A stretch of 64,000 nt of DNA from Paenibacillus sonchi (GCF_016772475.1 NZ_CP068596.1:1-64000), one strand, 5' to 3'. Shown: positions 53,095 through 62,788, numbered from the stretch's first letter. The notes: generated by a model from the letters alone, not told the origin. Made by a program: numbers and translations.

Positions 53095-54003
53095 ATGGAA
53101 CTACATGTTTCCCCTATAAATGAAGCGAATGATCCTGTACTTAAATCAAAACCGACTTGGGATGATCCATATGCTTTCATTGATTCATTTACTCCGTTAA
53201 CCCGACATGATTACTTTTATATCGAAACAAAAATTGAAAACGGCTGGATCACAAATCGAGATATAGAAATAGTCAGATTTCTTTCGGTTCACCGTTGGTT
53301 AACATTATCCCAATTAACTAATCTATTCTTCCCTGGTGTTGATAGTGCAGGAACAGCAATCCGAAATAGAGTAAACAAATTGCAGAAATATGGCCTCCTA
53401 AGAAAAATCAAATGGTCCTCTCATACAAACATCAGAGAGAATAAGCCATCTTTGTATGAGATAGGTGCAAGCGGAGCTGATATTCTGAAATATCGACTTG
53501 GTGTTTTCCTAGGGAGCAGAGATCCACGCAAACAAAAGGAAATTACGATGTTGTTCAGGCAAAAATATATCGCTACTAATGAGTTTTATATTCAGCTGCG
53601 TAGTTCATTTAATCTTAATTACTTTGAATTTCATCCTGTCTTAGTCAATAAAGAAGTTCAAGTCGTTCCGACTGCTCGCTTCATTTTATCTAACCCTGCA
53701 GGCAAACAGATTCCCTTTTTTTTATTCTGCTATCGTGAAGAAGAAAAGTGGCTGAAGACGATCCGTTTCCAAACAAACTTCATAAAATCATACCTGGCAC
53801 TAGAAGGAAATGCGGCAACTATAGTCGTACTCACGTCTACAGATGAAAAAGCACAAATCGCAAACAAAATTATAGACCAGGAAGGTCTAGGAGGCCAGAC
53901 TTGGTTCATTACTGATGAAGAATTAAGGAATAGCATGGACGGGATTACGAAGAGTTTTTTTGTTTTCCAGAATGGACAAAAAACCTACTTCGACCTTGGC
54001 TGA
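53095..54003 (+). CDS. Replication-relaxation family protein, second copy
   Basis: 302 residues. Winged helix at ~60-120 (NRDIEIVRFLSVHRWLTLSQ, NRVNKLQKYGLLRKI) then a nuclease-like C-terminal half. 11 bp after the S1 gene and 21 bp before tadZ. The link between this family and pilus genes is not known to me. Confidence 0.7.
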   Translation: MELHVSPINEANDPVLKSKPTWDDPYAFIDSFTPLTRHDYFYIETKIENGWITNRDIEIVRFLSVHRWLTLSQLTNLFFPGVDSAGTAIRNRVNKLQKYGLLRKIKWSSHTNIRENKPSLYEIGASGADILKYRLGVFLGSRDPRKQKEITMLFRQKYIATNEFYIQLRSSFNLNYFEFHPVLVNKEVQVVPTARFILSNPAGKQIPFFLFCYREEEKWLKTIRFQTNFIKSYLALEGNAATIVVLTSTDEKAQIANKIIDQEGLGGQTWFITDEELRNSMDGITKSFFVFQNGQKTYFDLG

Positions 54004-54024
54004 TGAATGAGTGGGGTGAACTGT

Positions 54025-55551
54025 TTGAAGAGAGTTTTTTTAGTATCAGATGAAGAAGAATTCTCAGATTGGATCAAAGAAGAATTAAAAGATTATGCGC
54101 GAGTCATCAGAGTGATAGACAATAACGATTTTTTTATTCAGCAATGGGAAACATCAGATGCAGAGATCGCTATTGTTTTATACTCAGCAATCCAATCTGT
54201 TGAAAGCTTCACAAAGGCATACATGCAGATAACTGCCAAGAATTCGAATGTTCCATTTGTCTTCATTCATAGTTCTGAGGGTGATGAGTCTGAAGATTAT
54301 CACTCCCTCAAAGAATTGGGCATGATCTGGATTGAGTGGCACGAACTTGATATTGGCTTAATTGAAAAGAGACTAGAAGCATTCTTTTCAATAAAAGAGC
54401 TACAATCTGGTATCACAGTAGTACATAGTATTCAAACAGTAGAGGATAAACAGAATCATGAGACGGGAATTGAGGTCTCTGAACAAAAAGAAATTGTTAA
54501 TGAAGTCTCATCGCAAGAATTACATAGTAAAGATCTGGTTACAACAGATTCGCTCACTCAAGTTGAACTGCAGGACCAGCAAGAGTTCAATATTGAGATC
54601 ATCGAGAATGATGGGGAGATCGAAGAACAATTAAAAAACGAAGCTCTTGATGAGTTTATGGAATTTACAGACGATACATCTTCGGCTCTAGAAAAGGAAA
54701 ACAAAAGTGAGACGTTAGAGGAAAATATTGAAGGTCCAATACTAAAAGACGAATTTTTCTCACCAAGAAGTCAAAAAAGTAGGAGTAAATTGAATAGACC
54801 CAAACTTCCTAGTTTGCCCAAGCATGACGAAGTAAAGGAACGCATTATTATCACGGAACGAATTGTTGGAACAGTCATCATCGCGATTGCCGGTACATGT
54901 AGGGGTTCGGGATCAACTCACAATGCTATTCAAATATCAAATTTTCTTAGAAATGACGGGTATGATGTAGCCTGTGTCGAAATGCTTGATCCTGATATGG
55001 GCCCCCCTTCATTCAAGTTTCTAGGTGACGGAGACGGAAGACAAACTAAAGTAGAAAAAGGGTTCCATGTGAATGGGATTGATTTTTATAAAGAAGTAGA
55101 TTCAGATCAGTATGTACAAATCATCCAAGCACAATACCAATATGTCGTTATTGATTTGGGGCAGATCATAACCTATGTATATGAAAAACCAAGTGAGGGA
55201 AAATTCTTTCAGGAGTTTCTTAGATCTCATTTAGCAATACTTTGTACAAGACCAGCTGTATGGGATTTTCCTTACCTGATACCCTCCATTGATAAGCTAC
55301 TCAGCCATTCATGGAGTAAACAAATAAATATTCTTATTAATTTCACTGATGCTAAACGATTCGATTACTTTTGCTCCAGATTTGAACCAAAAGTAAGGAA
55401 GGCCTTGCAACTAAAATTTCACCATAATTCCTTTACACCTGATCCATTTGAAAAAGATGAGAACTCTATCTTAAGTAATCTATTAAACGAAGTTCTTCCA
55501 AAGATACGTAAGGAAAATAGATTGTTCTCATTCTTTAAATTTAATAATTGA
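54025..55551 (+). CDS. TadZ/CpaE-like protein with receiver-like and ParA-like domains
   Basis: 508 residues from a TTG 7 nt after GGGGTG. Residues ~1-120 form a receiver-like domain (KRVFLVSDEEEFSDWIKEEL). An acidic low-complexity linker (~130-260) follows, then a deviant Walker ParA-like ATPase (TVIIAIAGTCRGSGSTHNAI, IVIDLGQIITYV). TadZ localises pilus assembly. The P-loop lacks the usual Lys (GTCRGSGST), so nucleotide hydrolysis is doubtful. Confidence 0.75.
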   Translation: MKRVFLVSDEEEFSDWIKEELKDYARVIRVIDNNDFFIQQWETSDAEIAIVLYSAIQSVESFTKAYMQITAKNSNVPFVFIHSSEGDESEDYHSLKELGMIWIEWHELDIGLIEKRLEAFFSIKELQSGITVVHSIQTVEDKQNHETGIEVSEQKEIVNEVSSQELHSKDLVTTDSLTQVELQDQQEFNIEIIENDGEIEEQLKNEALDEFMEFTDDTSSALEKENKSETLEENIEGPILKDEFFSPRSQKSRSKLNRPKLPSLPKHDEVKERIIITERIVGTVIIAIAGTCRGSGSTHNAIQISNFLRNDGYDVACVEMLDPDMGPPSFKFLGDGDGRQTKVEKGFHVNGIDFYKEVDSDQYVQIIQAQYQYVVIDLGQIITYVYEKPSEGKFFQEFLRSHLAILCTRPAVWDFPYLIPSIDKLLSHSWSKQINILINFTDAKRFDYFCSRFEPKVRKALQLKFHHNSFTPDPFEKDENSILSNLLNEVLPKIRKENRLFSFFKFNN

Positions 55552-55567
55552 CTAGGAGGTTTTTTGC

Positions 55568-56245
55568 TTGAAAGCGAGTTTACGCTACATCATTGCTTTT
55601 CTAATTTTACTAATCGGATTTGGTGGACTGTTTGGATACGATTTGTACCTTAAACCCTACGTGTTTTCTGAGAAGGTTGTAAAGGTGAAGGTAACTTCCG
55701 GAGAATACCTACCCAAAAATCATGAGTTGACCTTGGGAGATGTATATCTCGATTCAGTAGAGAAAAAAGACATCCCTAAAAATGCGGTTCGTGATATCCG
55801 CCTGGTTGAGAAGAAAATTCTTAATGCTAACATCACAGATGGTGTTATCCTCACCGATTCGCTGGTAGATGTAGACGATTTAGAACCTAACAAGAACGAA
55901 GGGATATTTCCGATTCCGAAGGAATCCATATATGCAATTAACGGGTCACTCCGGAGTAGGGATAAGGTAAATCTCTACTTGGTTAAGTCGGTTAAGGCCG
56001 ATGGAATCCGGACGGAGGAGCTGCCGTCCAATGATGATGTGTTCTTAACAGACGTAACCGTTAACTACGTTCGCACGGATGATAATAACGATGTCCAGGA
56101 TTCTGAAAACGGAAATAATAATAATCGCTTTACTTCAACCGGCAAGGTTTCTACTCCGGAATTGAAGATGGCTAAGACAGATGGACAGCAACTAAAAAAA
56201 TATTTAGAACAGGGATATAAGCTTTGGATTGTTCGAGTAGAATAG
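55568..56245 (+). CDS. CpaB/RcpC-like SAF-domain protein
   Basis: 225 residues with an N-terminal transmembrane helix (YIIAFLILLIGFGGLFGYDL), then an SAF domain (VKVTSGEYLPKNHELTLGDV, GVILTDSLVDVDDL) as in CpaB/RcpC. In Gram-positives it is thought to act at the cell surface in pilus assembly. TTG start with AGGAGG upstream. Confidence 0.8.
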   Translation: MKASLRYIIAFLILLIGFGGLFGYDLYLKPYVFSEKVVKVKVTSGEYLPKNHELTLGDVYLDSVEKKDIPKNAVRDIRLVEKKILNANITDGVILTDSLVDVDDLEPNKNEGIFPIPKESIYAINGSLRSRDKVNLYLVKSVKADGIRTEELPSNDDVFLTDVTVNYVRTDDNNDVQDSENGNNNNRFTSTGKVSTPELKMAKTDGQQLKKYLEQGYKLWIVRVE

Positions 56246-56257
56246 GAGACTATCAAA

Positions 56258-57321
56258 ATGAAAATATACACGTTTGGTATTGACCAAATTACAGTGAGTC
56301 AAATTAGACTAGAAGGTTATGATGTGGTTGTGCAAAAGGTGATGCCAGAATACGGACAGTTGGGAGGGGATATATTCTTATTCTCTACTGATCGGAAGGA
56401 TCTCCCTGAAATGTTTGAGTCCTTACGAACGGGGCATCCGGAGGCTGAATTAATTTATTGGCATCAAAAAAGGGAGTGAGGGGCTATCAACCTATCCACT
56501 TACTATGCCAAAAATTCGGAATCCATTTTACACCACCACGATCAACGGCTGCTACCATCATCGACAAAATAAGATCCATCTTGGATGAAGAAGTTGATCG
56601 CCCAAATAATATTATTGGTTTTTTTGGTACAGGCGCCGGCGTTGGTTGTACGAGTATAGCTAAGATTATGTCAAAGAGTATCGCGGCCGCTGGCCATAAA
56701 GTAATTTTGCTCGGACTAAATCTATACGAGCCAGGATTTGATCAAAAACCACAAACAAGCTTAGATCAGCTTCGTCCTCGAATAACCAGTAAGATTCTTC
56801 AAGAATCAGATTTTGAGTTAATCAAACAAAACGGATATTTCTATCTGCCAGGAAATCATGACTTTTTAAGTGCACAAGATTATCAGGAAGAGGAAATCGA
56901 GTATTTGTTAGAACAAGCTTCTAAATATGCTGATGTTGTTCTGTGTGATTTTGGTTCCATTCCAGAGAGCGCTGCTTGGTACGTGGGAATTCAGAAGTCT
57001 GCTATACGTCTCTTTATTACACACCCAAAACACAATTATCGTCTGCCTGCTCTAATGGAAGTGGCGAATCAGTTAGATCTCTATCCTCATGATTTTCAGC
57101 TCATCATTAATCGAGCCACAGAATCTGCAATAGTAAATTCAAAGAATCTTTCGCAAACAGTGGGAAGTCATATTCTATTTGAACTCCCTCAATATGAAGG
57201 ATTCCCGGAAAATTTGCCGCTTTCAAAGAGAGAGCAACAAATGGTTGAGGAAAAGGCCAAAATGTTGCTAACCGCAATAGATATAGTCGAAGTAACTCAA
57301 AAGAAGGGATGGAGAAGATGA
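56258..57321 (+). CDS. Second TadZ-like protein (receiver plus ParA-like ATPase) written in two frames
   Basis: The first frame (56258-56479, 73 residues from MKIYTFGIDQITVSQIRLEG) ends YWHQKRE. The second continues GYQPIHLLCQKFGIHFTPPR, then a ParA-like P-loop (IIGFFGTGAGVGCTSIAKIM), ADVVLCDFGSIPES and IINRATESAIV to 57321. The switch is at an A6 run (ATCAAAAAAGGGAG, 56462-56475), where a -1 slip joins them. The second frame has no ribosome site of its own. Programmed slippage, a mutation or a sequencing error are all possible. Confidence 0.7.
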
Positions 57322-58802
57322 CAATAGTAAAGTCACCGATAAGCTTCAAGCAAGACCATATCCCTCAGGTTAATGAACCTTTCTCATTAAAAAAACAATT
57401 GCATAAGAATAGAAAGCCTAGTAATGAAGACTTCGATAGTTATTATCAACGGATGAAGGAACAAATGGATCAAGAGTTGCGGAGTGAGGATGATACTTAT
57501 TTTCAAATAAATGCTGGAGCCCTTCTGGGAGAAGCGACGTCCGTTGCTTATTTCATAAATGAGATTGAAAAATATGTGCGTAAGAATCCGTTCGGCGGCG
57601 CAGTGCCCTCAGCTTACTCTAATATTACGGAAGCACTATTCCAAGAATGGAAGGGGTTTGGTCCCGCTTGTCATTGGTTGAGTAATAAAGATTATGCAGA
57701 ATCAACGGGGCTTCAGATTATTGGAAGAAAAATTTTCTATAATCGAAATGGTGGTTTTGTTCCCTACCCATATGATATGCCTTCTCTGGAGAGAGTTGAA
57801 CAGTTAAAACGGTCATTGCTGAGAAGTGATGGCATGCTTCAGTTAAATAAAGATAACCCTTCCGTAGAATTTAAGATTGATGACCCCCTTTGGCCAGGGA
57901 GATTTATTCGAATAGCAATCTGGGTGAGTCCAAGAGTGTGGGAGGGTTATACAACTATATCGATGCGCCGGCAAGTTGTGGAGTTTCTAACATTAGATGA
58001 TCAAGCAGGTACCGGTGCAATTCCAAAGGAAGCCGTGGCGATGCTACGCGCATTCTTAAAGACTTACAGAAATCGTATTATTGCTGGACCAGTCGAATCT
58101 GGTAAATCGACGTATGCAAATACGGAAGTCGGAGAGCAGCTCCTAGCTGCTACGAAGTGTTTGGGGTTAGTAATGATTGAAAAGCACCCGGAATCAACGT
58201 TACCACATGTAATTAATGGACACCGAATTATTCCAATTCAAGCGTCAAATGAAGAACTGATGGAGGTTGGTATCGAATCCCTTCGTCATGATCCAAACAT
58301 AATTTTTATGACTGAAATGCGTTTTAATGAGTGGGAGTTTTATTTGTGGAGTGGGGAAAAAGGGTACGATGGGATTATTGGAACATTTCATACGGTGGAC
58401 CCAGAAGACATTCCCTACCAGGGAGCATTTGCAGTATCAACGAGAGTGGGTGGAAGCCTAAAAGGGCATCTCATGTCTGCGTTGAAGGCTTGCGAGATTG
58501 TCTATATCTTCGGCAGCCGTGAGGATGGTACCAAAAGATTAATGCGGGTTTCTGAAGTATATTATGATGCAAAGAAAAATTCTGTGTTTGCTTGCGATTT
58601 AATGCGTTATGACAAAGAGATGGACAGTTGGACTTATCATGATCAGCTTACTCCAGATATTCTGCAGAAAATGAATAACAAGAATAAAGCTGCTACACAG
58701 GAGTTCATATCCCTTTTGAGTCAACTGGCTAAGAAGAAACCCATGACAAACCCAATTAAAGAGAGCATGAAATCAAAGATGGTGTTGAATGAAGTCTTGT
58801 AA
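57318..58802 (+). CDS. tadA: TadA-like pilus assembly ATPase
   Basis: 494 residues. Walker A IIAGPVESGKSTYANT, Walker B-like NIIFMTEMRFNEWEFY and a GTFHTVDPEDI histidine box place it in the VirB11/TadA secretion ATPases. It powers pilin assembly with TadB and TadC. The ATG overlaps the previous stop (ATGA); an ATG three codons upstream is possible. Confidence 0.9.
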   Translation: MTIVKSPISFKQDHIPQVNEPFSLKKQLHKNRKPSNEDFDSYYQRMKEQMDQELRSEDDTYFQINAGALLGEATSVAYFINEIEKYVRKNPFGGAVPSAYSNITEALFQEWKGFGPACHWLSNKDYAESTGLQIIGRKIFYNRNGGFVPYPYDMPSLERVEQLKRSLLRSDGMLQLNKDNPSVEFKIDDPLWPGRFIRIAIWVSPRVWEGYTTISMRRQVVEFLTLDDQAGTGAIPKEAVAMLRAFLKTYRNRIIAGPVESGKSTYANTEVGEQLLAATKCLGLVMIEKHPESTLPHVINGHRIIPIQASNEELMEVGIESLRHDPNIIFMTEMRFNEWEFYLWSGEKGYDGIIGTFHTVDPEDIPYQGAFAVSTRVGGSLKGHLMSALKACEIVYIFGSREDGTKRLMRVSEVYYDAKKNSVFACDLMRYDKEMDSWTYHDQLTPDILQKMNNKNKAATQEFISLLSQLAKKKPMTNPIKESMKSKMVLNEVL

Positions 58803-58831
58803 TCTGACTTTTCAAAAAGGGGGGTGATTTT

Positions 58832-59278
58832 TTGAATTCCATGGGTTCATATTTGTTCCGGATATTATTTCACCTTATCGTCGTGCTGGGAATATGGCAA
58901 CTCATCCAGCCAACAATTGAACAACTTATCCGGAGAAATTCGCAGAAAAATGACTATCGTAGAGAAGTAACCCAAATACTATTGCAGGCTAAAGAAAAAA
59001 AGAATGCCAAAAATAAGAACAAGAGATCGACTTACATAGTGAAGCATTTGGAGGATTTAATGTATCTTGTTCAAAAAAACTACGAGCCTAAGCAGAGTGT
59101 ATTTCGTTTTTTTACTCTAACGATTTTTATCTTTGGCGCCGTGTATCTTGTGACTTCACTCACGATGAACGAATTACCCAATCACCTAACTTTTGATAAT
59201 CCTTTTATGGGGGGATTAAGGTCAATGAACGAGGAACAATGTCCTATAATTGGAGGTTCTCACTGTTCCTATCCTTGA
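58832..59278 (+). CDS. TadB-like protein, N-terminal part
   Basis: 148 residues from a TTG after AAGGGGGGTG. An N-terminal helix (LFRILFHLIVVLGIWQLI), a basic soluble part and a second helix (FFTLTIFIFGAVYLVTSLTM). The next gene starts within its end in another frame and continues the TadB fold (T2SSF). Either a split gene or one broken by a frameshift near 59225-59240. Confidence 0.65.
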   Translation: MNSMGSYLFRILFHLIVVLGIWQLIQPTIEQLIRRNSQKNDYRREVTQILLQAKEKKNAKNKNKRSTYIVKHLEDLMYLVQKNYEPKQSVFRFFTLTIFIFGAVYLVTSLTMNELPNHLTFDNPFMGGLRSMNEEQCPIIGGSHCSYP

Positions 59279-59898
59279 TTGGTGCACTTTTACCGTATAT
59301 CCGTTTGCGATATAAGTATTCTCTAAAGAGTGTAAAAGCAAGTTTTGATCTACTCGATGTAGTTAAAATTCTCTCGAAGTATACCTACTTGTCTGTTGAT
59401 AAGGCGTTGGATAAAACATCTGATTTTCTTGAAGAGGATAATGTCCTAAAGCGGCCGCTTCGGATCCTCGCGGCTGCCTTTGCAAATTACAGTAATGAAA
59501 AGGAACTCCAACGAGCAGCTAATCGGTTTGCTGATTCTATCTCAACAACATTTGCCAGAGTATTTATTTCTGATCTGTTATATGCAGAAAGAGAAGGTTC
59601 ACACGTTCTTTCCGCTTCTCTCCTTGAACTCAACATGTCTATGGAGCAGCAGCGGGAAACGATCATAACTGTAAAAACAGCAAACAATGACCCAATCACT
59701 CTCGGTTTATATGTAAATCTTATTCTTTTGGTTTTTGTTATTGGGACATTCATGCTGATGCTTACCCCTAGTGTGTATTATAAGCTGCAATTCCAGACAC
59801 AAATTGGCTTATATTTTTTAGGTTTTATTGTCGGAAGTTTATTCTTGGCTTTTGCCATCAGTATGATTCTTGCAAGACCGAAGCTTGACTATCAGTAA
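59239..59898 (+). CDS. TadB-like protein, T2SSF part
   Basis: 219 residues. A helix near the start (FLSLIGALLPYIRLRY), the T2SSF core (ASFDLLDVVKILSKYTYLSV, SISTTFARVFISDLLYAERE) and two more helices at the end (LGLYVNLILLVFVIGTFMLM, LGFIVGSLFLAFAISMILA). Only a weak GAGGA precedes the ATG, so translation likely depends on the gene before it. Confidence 0.75.
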   Translation: MSYNWRFSLFLSLIGALLPYIRLRYKYSLKSVKASFDLLDVVKILSKYTYLSVDKALDKTSDFLEEDNVLKRPLRILAAAFANYSNEKELQRAANRFADSISTTFARVFISDLLYAEREGSHVLSASLLELNMSMEQQRETIITVKTANNDPITLGLYVNLILLVFVIGTFMLMLTPSVYYKLQFQTQIGLYFLGFIVGSLFLAFAISMILARPKLDYQ

Positions 59899-59911
59899 AG
59901 GATGTTGACGC

Positions 59912-60781
59912 ATGGATAGAATTTTTCTTATTATCTCGGCTGTTGGAATCTCCTATTTGGCATATCTTATCTTCGCAGCAATGGGGAAAAAGAACGAGAA
60001 GGATCCCATAATTAAACAAATGAATCTGATGGCTGTTCAAGGGAAATTCGAGAGTGAGAAACTCCAAAAACTACTGAATAATGCAGGACTCCAGGTGTCA
60101 TCACGGAAAATCAATTTGTTCCGATTTTCAGCAGCTGCATTATATGTGACTGTACAAGCCTTGAGCAATTTCATCCGGAATGAGCCGTTTTCGTTTATGG
60201 ATGTTTTTATCGGTGTTGGAATTCTTGTGGTAAGCAGCCACGCCAAATTCTTACCGTTTGGATGGATCCTAAATAGATTACACCGGAACAAAATCATGCG
60301 TAAAGATGGAGAGTTAATTTCATTTTTGCGATTATACGAAAACAATAGACTTAGAAGACGTGGATATATTGAGTTTGGTACCTATTGTTCTCAGGTGGCT
60401 CCGACCTTCGAGTATTTACGCAACGAATTATACGGCATGTCTGAGCGCTGTGTCGATATTGGTACTGAAAATGCGATCAAATGGTTCTGTGATCAATTTC
60501 CACACAACCATGTATTTATTTCGGATATTCGATCCATCTTATTGGCTACCGAAGGTATGAGCGATGATAACGAGGCAGCTCATTACTTAAGCTCCCAAAG
60601 TAAGATTATTTCGAAAATTTCTTCTGACCAATATCAAAGAAAGTGGATACGTATTGGTGAATACTCAACAATCGTTACTACTTTACCATCAATAGCTACA
60701 TTTCTAATGGTTGTTGTTCTAGCCATGAAATATATCATGTTGATCAAAGGTAACTTTAATGGTGTGAGCCTTTATCAATGA
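59912..60781 (+). CDS. TadC-like membrane protein
   Basis: 289 residues with an N-terminal helix (IFLIISAVGISYLAYLIF), two central ones and a C-terminal one (IATFLMVVVLAMKYIML). By size, position and hydrophobic pattern it is the second platform protein next to TadB. Confidence 0.7.
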   Translation: MDRIFLIISAVGISYLAYLIFAAMGKKNEKDPIIKQMNLMAVQGKFESEKLQKLLNNAGLQVSSRKINLFRFSAAALYVTVQALSNFIRNEPFSFMDVFIGVGILVVSSHAKFLPFGWILNRLHRNKIMRKDGELISFLRLYENNRLRRRGYIEFGTYCSQVAPTFEYLRNELYGMSERCVDIGTENAIKWFCDQFPHNHVFISDIRSILLATEGMSDDNEAAHYLSSQSKIISKISSDQYQRKWIRIGEYSTIVTTLPSIATFLMVVVLAMKYIMLIKGNFNGVSLYQ

Positions 60782-60926
60782 AGTAACTCACGATCAAGTA
60801 TATCTTGGCAACGATCAATAGATCAACGTTAGTTCAAGAAGGGGTGATATTAGATGTATGTTAAAACCTGATTTGAATCAAGAACCCGATTTATCAAAAA
60901 ATGAAAATCAAAAGGAGAAAATAGAA

Positions 60927-61127
60927 ATGAAAAAAGATTCAATTTCGGCAGGACTATTCATTGCTATCGGCTTTTTATGTGTGGCCATTGTAATTGCTGT
61001 TCTAATTCCAGTTGTGCGTGATGTTATTAATGATGCCGATGATAATAGGCCTGCAATTCCAGCTGCCAGTATTAATGTAACTAACACGCCGACAATTCTA
61101 TCCCATTTCGAAGAGGAGGCGGCATAG
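60927..61127 (+). CDS. Pilin-like peptide 1
   Basis: 66 residues from an ATG after AAGGAGAAAATAGA. MKKDSISAGLFIAIGFLCVA then IVIAVLIPVVRDVIN, a single hydrophobic helix and a short polar tail. The first 38 residues match peptide 2 almost exactly. No Flp-type G/xxxxEY site is visible. Probably the pilus subunit. An upstream ATG at 60858 is rejected. Confidence 0.65.
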   Translation: MKKDSISAGLFIAIGFLCVAIVIAVLIPVVRDVINDADDNRPAIPAASINVTNTPTILSHFEEEAA

Positions 61128-61128
61128 T

Positions 61129-61338
61129 ATGAAAAAAGATTCGATCTCAGCAGGACTATTTATTGCTATCGGTTTTTTATGTGTAGCCATTGTGATTGCT
61201 GTTTTGATCCCAGTAGTACGTGATGTTATCAACGCTGCAGATGATAATCGCCCAGTAATTCCAGGGGTAAGCTATATTCAAACAATACCTGCACCGATAA
61301 CTCCGCTTTATGAAAAACTACCTTCAAAAGCAGCCTAA
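61129..61338 (+). CDS. Pilin-like peptide 2
   Basis: 69 residues. N-terminal 35 residues identical to peptide 1 except at the end (INAADDNRPVIPG), with a different tail (IQTIPAPITPLYEKLPSKAA). Starts 1 bp after peptide 1's stop, after GAGGAGGCGG. Confidence 0.65.
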   Translation: MKKDSISAGLFIAIGFLCVAIVIAVLIPVVRDVINAADDNRPVIPGVSYIQTIPAPITPLYEKLPSKAA

Positions 61339-61341
61339 CTC

Positions 61342-61485
61342 ATGAAAAAAGACACTTTATCGGTTGCCCTGTTTTTATCGATTGGATTTGTCATTGCTGG
61401 GATTTTCATTGCTGCAGCAACATCAATTATCGGGGACAGTCAAGATAATATAATCCCGTATGTCAAAAAAGTAGAGAAGTATTAG
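61342..61485 (+). CDS. Pilin-like peptide 3
   Basis: 47 residues (MKKDTLSVALFLSIGFVIAG, IFIAAATSIIGD, VKKVEKY). Same plan as peptides 1 and 2, more diverged, 3 bp after peptide 2. Confidence 0.6.
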   Translation: MKKDTLSVALFLSIGFVIAGIFIAAATSIIGDSQDNIIPYVKKVEKY

Positions 61486-61499
61486 GAAGGAGAGTTAGT

Positions 61500-61880
61500 T
61501 TGAAGGCGACCGTCCTCCGTGCATTATTTATGTGGCTAGTCTTATTTATCATCCTGCAGCCGTTGTTCTCTTACATCGATTATCTGCTCGATCTGCAGGT
61601 CAAAGCGAATACGTCGTACATCACTCAAAAAGCAGCTACAGAGGGGATGGTCACTTCAGCTCTCAAAAGTGAAGTGACAAGCAACTTAACTGCGTTAGGC
61701 TTTTCAGCGTCCTCTATCCAAATTACGAGTAGTACTACATCTGTCATCGATCGAAAAAATAGACTGGATGTATATATTAAAGCGCCGCGGATTAGCATTT
61801 TCCCTTACAATTTTTCGTCACAAACTCTGCCAGAATATTACTATGGTCATGGTTCAATAATGTCAGAATACATCGACTAA
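61500..61880 (+). CDS. TadE-like pseudopilin
   Basis: 126 residues. N-terminal helix (VLRALFMWLVLFIILQPLFS) then an extracellular beta-rich part. TTG start after GGAAGGAGAG. Fits TadE/TadF-type minor pilins. Confidence 0.6.
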   Translation: MKATVLRALFMWLVLFIILQPLFSYIDYLLDLQVKANTSYITQKAATEGMVTSALKSEVTSNLTALGFSASSIQITSSTTSVIDRKNRLDVYIKAPRISIFPYNFSSQTLPEYYYGHGSIMSEYID

Positions 61881-61893
61881 GGATGACTTAAGC

Positions 61894-62391
61894 ATGGATT
61901 ATATTGTGAAATTGGCTTTCGTCTTACTAATTTTTCTCTATTCTTGGTTTTTTCAATCTCAAAATCAGGAGTGGGATGTTCAGCGTTCATTACTAAAGGA
62001 TGCGAACAATATTGCAGTTCATGACGCAGCTCAAGAGATTAGCGAAAATGATCTCTTCCATGGGCGATTAATTATCGAACCTACGACAGCTTTCGAGACA
62101 TTCAAAACGAGTCTCGAAAGCAATCTTGGGCTTGATGATAGCTTGGATCCTAAAAAAGGTAGCCGGCTACATAGTGCGGTCAAAATTAAAAAATTCGTTA
62201 TTTTGGATGAATCATCTGGAGTTAGCTTTCCTTTTTTATATGAGGATTCAGAATTTGGAATAACGAAATATATACAGGGTCCTTCTGTGATTGCTGTCAT
62301 AGAGACTGCACATCCTGTCTTAGTTTCTCGCTCTAAGTCAGTAGAACCAATTGTTGTACCTGCTGTCCAGGAGTACAAGTTTAATAAATAG
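61894..62391 (+). CDS. TadG/TadF-like pseudopilin
   Basis: 165 residues. N-terminal helix (VKLAFVLLIFLYSWFFQSQN), then an extracellular domain (RLIIEPTTAFETFKTSLESN). Last gene of the Tad-like run. No family match beyond layout. Confidence 0.55.
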   Translation: MDYIVKLAFVLLIFLYSWFFQSQNQEWDVQRSLLKDANNIAVHDAAQEISENDLFHGRLIIEPTTAFETFKTSLESNLGLDDSLDPKKGSRLHSAVKIKKFVILDESSGVSFPFLYEDSEFGITKYIQGPSVIAVIETAHPVLVSRSKSVEPIVVPAVQEYKFNK

Positions 62392-62788
62392 AGAACTTGA
62401 GATGTCGGAGGGGTGTTTTCAAGAATTCAAAGTTCCGACAAAAGCATTTGGAAGTAACGAAATTCGCTTATATGAAGAGTTGATTTACTAATACCGGCTG
62501 TGACAATAATTTCTTGGTGATTCTTACCTTTTATCATACAATTATGATGTAAGATAAAAGTTTGAGGTGATAAAATTGGATGTTTTGTCGGTATATACCC
62601 TTCAATAGAGTAAGTGATCATTCCTAAAGATTAGGTTGTACCTCCAAGTAAATACTCAGGATTAGAAAGTTACAAATAGCTCTGAATGCTTTGTATGTGT
62701 TAGTACGGTTTTTTGAATCCAGGCCCGTTATCGTGAAATAGAGAGATTAATGATGTATTCGATACCAACATTTAAGGGAGAGATTTCT
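62392..62788. other. Intergenic, end of the Tad operon
   Basis: 400 bases with an inverted repeat (TCTTACCTTTTATCATAC / GATGTAAGATAAAAG, 62520-62560) that may terminate the Tad transcript, otherwise nothing recognised; promoter of the next gene expected near 62700-62750. Confidence 0.4.
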
